From Streptomyces sp. LBL (lineage in GTDB: Bacteria; Actinomycetota; Actinomycetes; Streptomycetales; Streptomycetaceae): a stretch of DNA of 64,000 bases. Shown one piece after another: positions 58,270 through 64,000 of this stretch (position 1 is the stretch's first letter; each line of letters opens with the position of its first letter). The notes beneath the pieces were generated by a model. It did no database searches, was not told the origin of the DNA, and saw only the letters and a program-made list of their open reading frames with translations. The stretch covers positions 84,485 through 148,484 of the forward strand of contig NZ_JARXYX010000023.1 of NCBI RefSeq assembly GCF_029893585.1, written 5' to 3'. Both the position numbers and the translations under genes were made by a program.

Positions 58270-58830
58270 CTGCACAGACATGAAGGGCACAAGGCAGCGA
58301 TCCACGTCTCTCAAGTCGTCTACTGCTCCCAGGGCCTGGAGCCGGTCGATTGCCCGGGTGATCTCGATGGTGCAGGGCCATCGGGTGGTGAAGCGGAGCC
58401 AGCGGCGGCGGCCGGTGGCGACGAGCTGGGCGGCGGCGGAGAACAGGCGCAGGCGGAGTTTCTTGGGTTCCCAGCGGCGGGTTTGGCCGGTCAGGGCGAG
58501 CATCGGCATCCAGGCGAGGAGGTCGAATGCGAGGGAGACGATCTCCAGCCAGATCTGGTTCTGGGCGGTGTCGTGCAGGGGCAGGTGGCGCGGGCGTTTC
58601 GGATGCGGTCCTCGCAGCGGGCCCGGCGGCGGTGACGCAGTTCGAGGTCGGCGAGTTGGCCGCCCTGGGTGTTGGTCGCGAAGCAGGTGAGGCGTAGTCC
58701 GTCGAGGTCGGTGAAGCGCATCTGGGCGCCAGGGTGGGGGCGTTCCTTGCGGACGATCAGCCGCATGCCCCTGGGCCAGGTGCTCAGGTCGGGTATGTCG
58801 GTGATCTCTGCGACCCGGGAGCAATGCTCA
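58270..58830 (-). pseudogene. IS1380-family transposase remnant, frameshifted
   Basis: Only the C-terminal half is present. One frame gives MRLIVRKERPHPGAQMRFTDLDGLRLTCFATNTQGGQLADLELRHRRRARCEDRIRNAR; a second frame continues HLPLHDTAQNQIWLEIVSLAFDLLAWMPMLALTG. The switch near 58585 and missing residues between the blocks indicate a small deletion. The N-terminal catalytic part beyond about 58830 is lost where IS256-type sequence begins. Confidence 0.85.
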
Positions 58831-58952
58831 AGACCTGTGGATCGGCCTGGGGAGGGCTGTCTCGCGAAATGTGGAGGGCGGACCTTCCCGAGTGATCGAT
58901 TGATGGTCACCGAGTAGACCCGCGTTGCACCGCGGGTTGGGAAGGCACACCC

Positions 58953-59573
58953 GTGCTCAGCGTACTCAACAACGACGGAACCACCGAGACTGGATCCCTG
59001 ATGGACGACATCGTCCGCGAGGGTGCTCGGCGGGTCGGGGACGGCGCGATGGGACTGTGGAGGGCCCTCGCAGAGGTATTTCCGCGGGCCAGGCGCCAGA
59101 GGTGCTGGGTTCACAAGGTCCGCAATGTCATGAACGCGCTACCGAAGTCGGCTCAGCCCGGCGCGAAGAAGGCCCTGCAGGAGATCTACAACGCCGAGGA
59201 CCGCGACCACGCCGAGAAGGCGATCAAGGACTTCGAGCGCACCTACGGTGCGAAGTGGCCGAAAGCGACCAAGAAGGTCACCGACGAGACCGACGAGCTC
59301 CTCGCGTTCTACGACTTCCCCGCCGAGCACTGGGTGCACCTGCGCACGACAAATCCCATCGAGAGCACTTTCAGCACCGTGAAGCTGAGGACCAAAGTCA
59401 CCCGCGGGGCCGGCAGCCCGGCCGCGGCGCTGGCGATGGTGTTCAAACTCGTCGAGTCCGCCCAGGCCCGCTGGCGCGCGATCACCGCACCCCATCTTGT
59501 TGCCCTCGTCCGCAACGGCGCCCGCTTCAAGAACGGTCACCTCGTGGAACGTCCCGAAGTCATTGCAGCCTGA
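58953..59573 (+). pseudogene. IS256-family transposase with internal in-frame deletion
   Basis: 206 residues. The family N-terminus (MLSVLNNDGTTETGSLMDDIVREGARR) is fused directly to the C-terminal half (VGDGAMGLWRALAEVFPRARRQRCWVHKVRNVMNALPK ... TTNPIESTFSTVKLRTKVTRGAGS). The middle ~200 residues carrying the first catalytic Asp are gone; the second Asp and the Glu remain. The frame is intact from GTG 58953, with GGGAAGG upstream, so a short protein could still be made and might interfere with full-length transposase, an inference. Confidence 0.85.
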
Positions 59574-59770
59574 ACAACCCCGCTGCTGTTGACAATTACT
59601 CTTCCGCGTCGAACATGACCGCCCCCATCAGATGTGCTCGCACGTGATCGCCGCAGCATAGGGCGACTGGGATACGGCCGATCCGACCCCCTCGTGGCTA
59701 CGAGGTCATCACGAAGGAGGCGGGAGAGTGGTGAGCAGGTTTGCGGGCGTTCTACCGTAAGGGCGGATCC

Positions 59771-59781
59771 GGGGGGGGGGG
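59771..59781 (+). promoter_or_regulatory. Run of 11 G directly before a start codon
   Basis: An 11-G tract ends 2 nt before the ATG at 59784 and occupies the ribosome-binding position. It is the longest homopolymer noticed in the window. Confidence 0.85.
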
Positions 59782-59783
59782 CG

Positions 59784-61112
59784 ATGAGGCATCGGTGGCG
59801 GCGAGGGCTACTGACCGTGGTGGTGGGGCTGCTGGTGGCGGGCTGTTTCGCCCCGTCGCCGCCGATGTTCGGCGATGGGGAGGCGGTGCCCGAGGAGGCC
59901 TCGCGTGTTCCACTGCCGGTGCGGCCGGGCCCCGATGGCACCTGGGCGCTGAACGCCCCGGCGGCGGCGGGGCTGCTCGGCCAGGGCCGCACGCTGGTCC
60001 GCCTGGATGGCGCAGAGAACGGGGGCTGGCGGCTGGCATTGCCGGCCGAATTCGCGTTGACCTCGCATCAGCCCGGCGCGGCGCACTCCGTGCTCGGCGG
60101 TGGTCGCCGCGTGGTGCTGGTCGGCGGCAGGGACGGCCGCCGAGGGCCGAGTGCGATCGCCGGGCTCGACCCGGACCAGGGGCTCCTGATCTGGCGTCAG
60201 GCCTTGCCGCCCGGCAGCCAGGTTTTCCTGTTGGAAAACAGCTCCGTGGTACTGACGGCGGTATGCCGCCCCAGGTCCTGCCGCCTCACCGGCTGGGACG
60301 CGGGTGTACTCCAGTGGACGCGCGCAGTGTCCGGGGCGGTAGGGGTCGTCTGCCAGGCCGACGCGCTCGCCACCGCCGACGGCCGCAGTGGGGACCATTG
60401 CGGGCCCTATCTGGTCACCCCCGACCGTGTCGGCACTGTTGACCCGGGCGACGGCGGGCTTCACTGGCAGGCTGGGCTGCGGCCGCCCGACGGCATCGTC
60501 GATCGAATCATCAAGGACAACGACCGGGTCATCATGGTCACCGCACCGGCCAAGGGCAGCTGCCGCGCCACCGTCCTCGCCAGCGCCAGCGGGGTGGAAT
60601 CCGGTGACGGGGACCGCGGCTGGCGGTACAGCTTCGTCTGGGACCAGCCTCAGGCCCCGCGCGACGCGCGCACCGGATGCCGCTGGGACCGCACTCTTCC
60701 CCTGATCGTCGGCTTCCGCATGGTACTGCCGGACGCCAAAGGCGCCCTGGTCGTCGATCCCTACTTCGGCACCATGCGCCCCTCCCGGCGACTGGCCCCG
60801 GGCGAGTACCTGGTCACCTACGGCACCATGAACGAGATCATCCGCGCGCCCGGCCGCCCGGACCGGCTCCTGTACGCGGGCGCCGACCAGCTGGTCCGGC
60901 CCCACGGGCTGAGCCCCGCGGCGCGGTCCGTCACCGGCGGCTTCTGGCAGGACGGTCACCGCCTGCTCCTGCTGGACCACCGGGGCAATACCCTCTGGCG
61001 GGGCACATCGGACTGCCAGGCGTTCCGGCACGCCGACAAAGCCGTCGGCGGGCCGCTCACCTACTGCGAAGGCAACGACCTGGTGACCCTGCGGCCCGTG
61101 CACAAAGACTGA
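59784..61112 (+). CDS. Lipoprotein with beta-propeller-like repeats
   Basis: 442 residues. Signal peptide RHRWRRGLLTVVVGLLVAGC with lipobox LVAGC places the mature N-terminus at Cys about 21, so it is anchored outside the membrane. The body has repeated G-x-L-x-W motifs (DQGLLIWRQALP; DAGVLQWTRAVSG; DGGLHWQAGLRP) as in PQQ-like beta propellers, plus several Cys pairs. ATG 59784 is used; an upstream in-frame extension to 59634 would put the G-tract inside the coding region. Exact role unknown; no partner gene nearby. Confidence 0.75.
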   Translation: MRHRWRRGLLTVVVGLLVAGCFAPSPPMFGDGEAVPEEASRVPLPVRPGPDGTWALNAPAAAGLLGQGRTLVRLDGAENGGWRLALPAEFALTSHQPGAAHSVLGGGRRVVLVGGRDGRRGPSAIAGLDPDQGLLIWRQALPPGSQVFLLENSSVVLTAVCRPRSCRLTGWDAGVLQWTRAVSGAVGVVCQADALATADGRSGDHCGPYLVTPDRVGTVDPGDGGLHWQAGLRPPDGIVDRIIKDNDRVIMVTAPAKGSCRATVLASASGVESGDGDRGWRYSFVWDQPQAPRDARTGCRWDRTLPLIVGFRMVLPDAKGALVVDPYFGTMRPSRRLAPGEYLVTYGTMNEIIRAPGRPDRLLYAGADQLVRPHGLSPAARSVTGGFWQDGHRLLLLDHRGNTLWRGTSDCQAFRHADKAVGGPLTYCEGNDLVTLRPVHKD

Positions 61113-61873
61113 CAGCCCCGTACGACCGGTCGGCAGGCACCGCTTGGTGGCGTACCGGCCTGGGCAGGGCCGCGCCGGCCGGGTGGCCTGTCGCACATTC
61201 GCCCCACGGACGCGAGTGACGGTGCGAAGTAGACGGAACCCATCCACCGCGGTCACAGGCCCAAAGCGGAGTGGCCCGGAGCTTGCGAGCAGTCCCATCC
61301 ACAGGATTTGACAATTCCTCGCGACCCGGGCGCCGAGAACGCATTGGCCAGGGCGTGCGCCTACCAGCAGACCAGTCCCTCCCGCACCGTAGGCAGGTGT
61401 GGCGCTTGGCGGCCCATGACCGTGAACCGGCGAACCCCGTCCAGGGCATCGGCAGCCCCCTGGGCCCTGACCGGCTTGGTCTTCGAAGCAGAGCCGGGCG
61501 CCCAAGTCCGCCGGCTGGATGAGATCCCGGGAGGCTTGCGGTGGCCTTGGCTACAGGAGGTGGTCGACCTTGCCGGACTTGATGTCGCGGATGAGGGTGC
61601 GGAGGGCTTCGCGGGTGTCGGTGAGGGGGTGGTCCTCTTGTCCGGCGGTGGCGATGTAGGGGTTGCCTTGGCGGCCAGATCTCGGGGAGGCGGGCGCCAT
61701 GGCCGTCCCTTGTCGGGAGTGCGGCAGTAGTCGCCTGGCCGTCCGCCCGTGTGCGCGGCGAGGTGGGCGCGGTAGCCGTCTTCCTCCAGACTCACTGAGC
61801 TTCTTCGAGCCGGCCACCGATCAGGTGAGCCAGGCGACGTCATCATCAAAACACTGAATCCGGGAAGAATGCG
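61113..61873. other. Intergenic region, no supported gene
   Basis: About 760 bp. A minus-strand frame ending near 61551 reads NPYIATAGQEDHPLTDTREALRTLIRDIKSGKVDHLL, which may be the 3' tail of a lost small gene. Other open frames show no family resemblance or start signals. I see no terminator of note after the lipoprotein. Confidence 0.4.
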
Positions 61874-62413
61874 TTGACCAAAGACCTTCCATCGGCCGCG
61901 GCAGACGGTGACGAACAGCGTGTGGCACTCCTCCTCGGAGACGGAGCGCCCGTAGACATGAAGGATGAGCGCGGCCGTACGGCACTTGACCTCGCCGTGT
62001 GGGGCAGACATGCCTCAGTGGTCCGCCTGCTCCTGGCCGCCGGGGCGGACCCGGAGCAGCGCATCGGTGAGTTCGGCGAGGAAACGCCACTGCGCTTCGC
62101 CGCGGCCCAAGGGGCGGCGGAAATCGTCGAGCTCCTGCTTGATGCGGGCGCGATGCCGGACTACCGCCTGGACCCGACCCGCGCGACGCCGCTGATGGTG
62201 GCGGCCGCCGAGAACCAGGCAGACATCGTGCGCATGCTTCTGGACCACGGCGCGGACCTCAAGCTGAGAGGCAGGGACAAGACGGCCCTGGAATGGGCAC
62301 GTGGTCGCGGCCCGGATGCAACGGCCGTACTTCTGAGCCGCGGGGCGGTGGATGCCACATCAGAGGCCAGGAAAAGAAAATCTCCGCCGACGACGGGCAC
62401 TCCTCGGATCTGA
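61874..62413 (+). CDS. Ankyrin-repeat protein
   Basis: 179 residues with about four ankyrin units: DEQRVALLLGDGAPVDMKDERGRTALDLAVWGRHASVVRLLLAAGADPEQ; GEETPLRFAAAQGAAEIVELLLDAGAMPDY; ATPLMVAAAENQADIVRMLLDHGADLKLRG; KTALEWARGRGPDATAVLLSRGA. Protein-binding scaffold, cytosolic. The likely start is TTG 61874 with GGGAAG 7-8 nt upstream; no ATG fits. Basic Lys/Arg tail. Partner unknown. Confidence 0.85.
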   Translation: MTKDLPSAAADGDEQRVALLLGDGAPVDMKDERGRTALDLAVWGRHASVVRLLLAAGADPEQRIGEFGEETPLRFAAAQGAAEIVELLLDAGAMPDYRLDPTRATPLMVAAAENQADIVRMLLDHGADLKLRGRDKTALEWARGRGPDATAVLLSRGAVDATSEARKRKSPPTTGTPRI

Positions 62414-62630
62414 TACCCGTGAAGGCACGCCATGACATGTTCCGTTCCCGGTCCCGGGCGGGGGCGTGTGGGTGATCAGGAGGGCCCGTAGGACGGTCAG
62501 GCAGGCGTGGACGACCATGGTCAGGGAGAAGCGCACAGGTGCTCCGCCTGGGTGCAGCCCTGGGGCCATCCGACGTTCAGGTCGGCCCGGCATATTTCGC
62601 CTGTCTGGGTTTCAACTCAACAGGAGTGAC

Positions 62631-63425
62631 ATGTCTACCCCCAACCGCCGAGGCGTCCTCTTCGGCGCTGCCGGCGCTGCTGCCGGTCTCGCGATCGTCC
62701 CCGCCCCGGCGTTCGCCGCCTCGCAGCGCCCAGGGCGCCGTGAGCCGCTGGCCGCCGGACCCGGCAAGAAGTGGGACCTCGACGGCAACGCGCAGCGCTT
62801 CCGTGGCAACACGTTCGTCTGCCCCGTGCCCCAGGACTCGGCCTTCTTCCGCGCCGAGACCGAGGCGATGGAGATCATGAAGCGGTCCTCCCTCGCCGAT
62901 CAGTACGTCTGCCTGCCGCGCCAGAGCATGCACATGACGGTGTTCGACGCCATGACACAGGACGACATCAGCAAGAAGCAGCTCCCGGCCTGGCTGGCTG
63001 ACTGCACGGATGTCTCCGAGGTGTCCCAGCGGATCCTCGCGCGCCTCCAGAAGTCGACGCTGACCCCCATGGGCCCGATCACGATGAAGGTCAAGGGGTT
63101 CCGTCCCTTCGACGCCAACTTCACGATGGACCTCACCCCCGCCGACGACGCCACCTTCAACACACTCTGGACGACCCGACGGGAGCTGAGTGCCCTGCTG
63201 GAGATCCGGGCGTCGAACTTCGAGACGTACCAGTTCCACTCGACCATCGGCTACCGCCTGGTCAAGCCGCTGGCGTCCGACGTGCCGCCCATGGAGCGAC
63301 TGGCGGCGAGGTGCTCCGCACTCTTCACCGGCGACGCCGCCACCGTGACCATGGAGCACCCGGCGTTCGACCTCTTCGACGACATGCTCGCGTTCCCGCA
63401 GGTGTGGCGGCTGCCGAAGGCCTGA
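62631..63425 (+). CDS. Tat-exported DUF1868/2H-phosphoesterase-like protein
   Basis: 264 residues. A twin-arginine signal (STPNRRGVLFGAAGAAAGLAIVPAPAFAAS, R6-R7) directs export. The mature domain has two HxT motifs, H101-M-T and H203-S-T, the hallmark of 2H phosphodiesterases (LigT/CPDase-like), within MHMTVFDAM and FHSTIGYRL. Length and motif spacing fit DUF1868. AGGAGTGAC precedes the ATG. The substrate is probably a cyclic phosphodiester but is not determined. Confidence 0.82.
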   Translation: MSTPNRRGVLFGAAGAAAGLAIVPAPAFAASQRPGRREPLAAGPGKKWDLDGNAQRFRGNTFVCPVPQDSAFFRAETEAMEIMKRSSLADQYVCLPRQSMHMTVFDAMTQDDISKKQLPAWLADCTDVSEVSQRILARLQKSTLTPMGPITMKVKGFRPFDANFTMDLTPADDATFNTLWTTRRELSALLEIRASNFETYQFHSTIGYRLVKPLASDVPPMERLAARCSALFTGDAATVTMEHPAFDLFDDMLAFPQVWRLPKA

Positions 63426-63481
63426 CACCCAGAGGACTGTTCTCACGCCAACGTTTCGAAGAAGGGATACGCGACCCACTG

Positions 63482-63644
63482 ATGCGGTTCTCCCCGGACG
63501 ATGTGGTTTTCCGCATCCAACTCAACCTGGAGCAGGCGCACACCGCCGAGGCGGCGTTGCGCGCGTGGCTGCCCCTGGTCGCCGAACTCCGCCCCCTGGC
63601 AATGGAGTTCGAGACGGCTGAGCCGTCCGGCCTGCCGGGGGTTC
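63482..63644 (+). pseudogene. Possible frameshifted 5' part of the following gene
   Basis: MRFSPDDVVFRIQLNLEQAHTAEAALRAWLPLVAELRPLAMEFETAEPSG is helical and ends where the next frame begins. It may be the displaced N-terminus of the same protein, shifted by 1 nt, or a short separate gene. No close homologue recalled. Confidence 0.35.
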
Positions 63645-64000
63645 ATGGCCGACCTGCTTGTGGTCGCCCCTCGCGCGGATGGGGAGACCGCCGAGGACCA
63701 ACTGCGTGCCTCGGTGAGGCCGGTCATCGAACGGCTGGGCCTGGACGAGAAGCGGTTCGAGGTGAACGACGACGGCACGGGCGGTCGGGTGTCGGCGAAG
63801 GACAAGTTCACTGCCGGGAAGGACGCCGGCCTGTCCCACGGGGATTACCTCCTCTTCGCCATGATCGGTGCGGACCCGTTGAACCTAGCCTCGCGCTTTC
63901 ATGAAGTTCGTACCGAGGGCGGTGGCCGGGCGGTGGTCTCGCAGGCAGGTGGGGTGCTGCTGGTCGAGACCGTCCGCAAGACAGGCCTGGACATGGCGAT
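63645..64000 (+). CDS. Unknown protein, cut by the window end
   Basis: From ATG 63645 (GGGGG 4 nt upstream) 118 residues are visible: MADLLVVAPRADGETAEDQLRASVRPVIERLGLDEKRFEVNDDGTGGRVSAKDKFTAGKD, then AMIGADPLNLASRFHEVRTEGGGRAVV. No signal. The frame runs off the right edge. No family is recognised; the preceding frame may be its broken N-terminus. Confidence 0.55.
   Translation, partial: MADLLVVAPRADGETAEDQLRASVRPVIERLGLDEKRFEVNDDGTGGRVSAKDKFTAGKDAGLSHGDYLLFAMIGADPLNLASRFHEVRTEGGGRAVVSQAGGVLLVETVRKTGLDMA

Noticed and set aside
62360..62593. Minus-strand frame VRFSLTMVVHACLTVLRALL as transposase remnant
   Set aside because: Too short and no diagnostic transposase motif.

Overview
The window is high-GC actinobacterial DNA and reads as a Streptomyces chromosome arm-proximal core segment. 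Codon third positions are almost all G or C, GTG starts are common, and it carries Streptomyces-specific genes (scy, filP, absC, whiJ-type regulators, DUF6230/DUF6114). From memory, gene content and order follow S. coelicolor roughly SCO5384 to SCO5426; this synteny is recalled, not searched.

Layout. 1-8 kb: end of a TetR gene, 3-hydroxybutyryl-CoA dehydrogenase, a STAS protein, a membrane-anchored P-loop protein, the mismatch endonuclease nucS, a small conserved protein, an LLM flavin oxidoreductase and a small zinc-binding protein. 8-12 kb: two ABC exporter ATPase/permease pairs. 12-18 kb: polar-growth coiled-coil genes filP and scy, with methylmalonyl-CoA epimerase upstream. 18-31 kb: thiolase, meaB, a TnpB element, a two-component system, absC, three AIM24-family genes, a small membrane/MarR cluster and icmA. 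Epimerase, thiolase, MeaB and IcmA all belong to short-chain acyl-CoA and B12-mutase metabolism. 31-37 kb: an ECF sigma/partner pair, an integrase remnant, a whiJ-type module (DUF397, XRE, ATPase), TetR and thioredoxin. 37-40 kb: DUF6230, DUF6114 and a third exported protein. 40-46.6 kb: a probable polymorphic toxin/immunity island with remnants. 46.6-53 kb: pyruvate kinase, acetate kinase, phosphotransacetylase and 6-phosphofructokinase, a lower-glycolysis and acetate-overflow block. 53-64 kb: TetR and glycosyltransferase, an HTH gene, a graveyard of gene and IS remnants, a lipoprotein behind an 11-G tract, an ankyrin protein, a Tat-exported 2H-phosphoesterase-like protein and a gene cut by the window edge.

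The most unusual pattern is local. At least six unrelated genes are followed by tandem repeats whose unit copies the gene's own last codons and stop codon (hbd, nucS, the zinc-ribbon gene, absC, the second DUF3817 gene, a sugar-permease remnant), with shorter cases at meaB and thioredoxin. The unit differs in sequence and length at each locus. The best candidate for a new biological system is the toxin/immunity island at 40.7-46.6 kb. No CRISPR array, rRNA or tRNA was seen.
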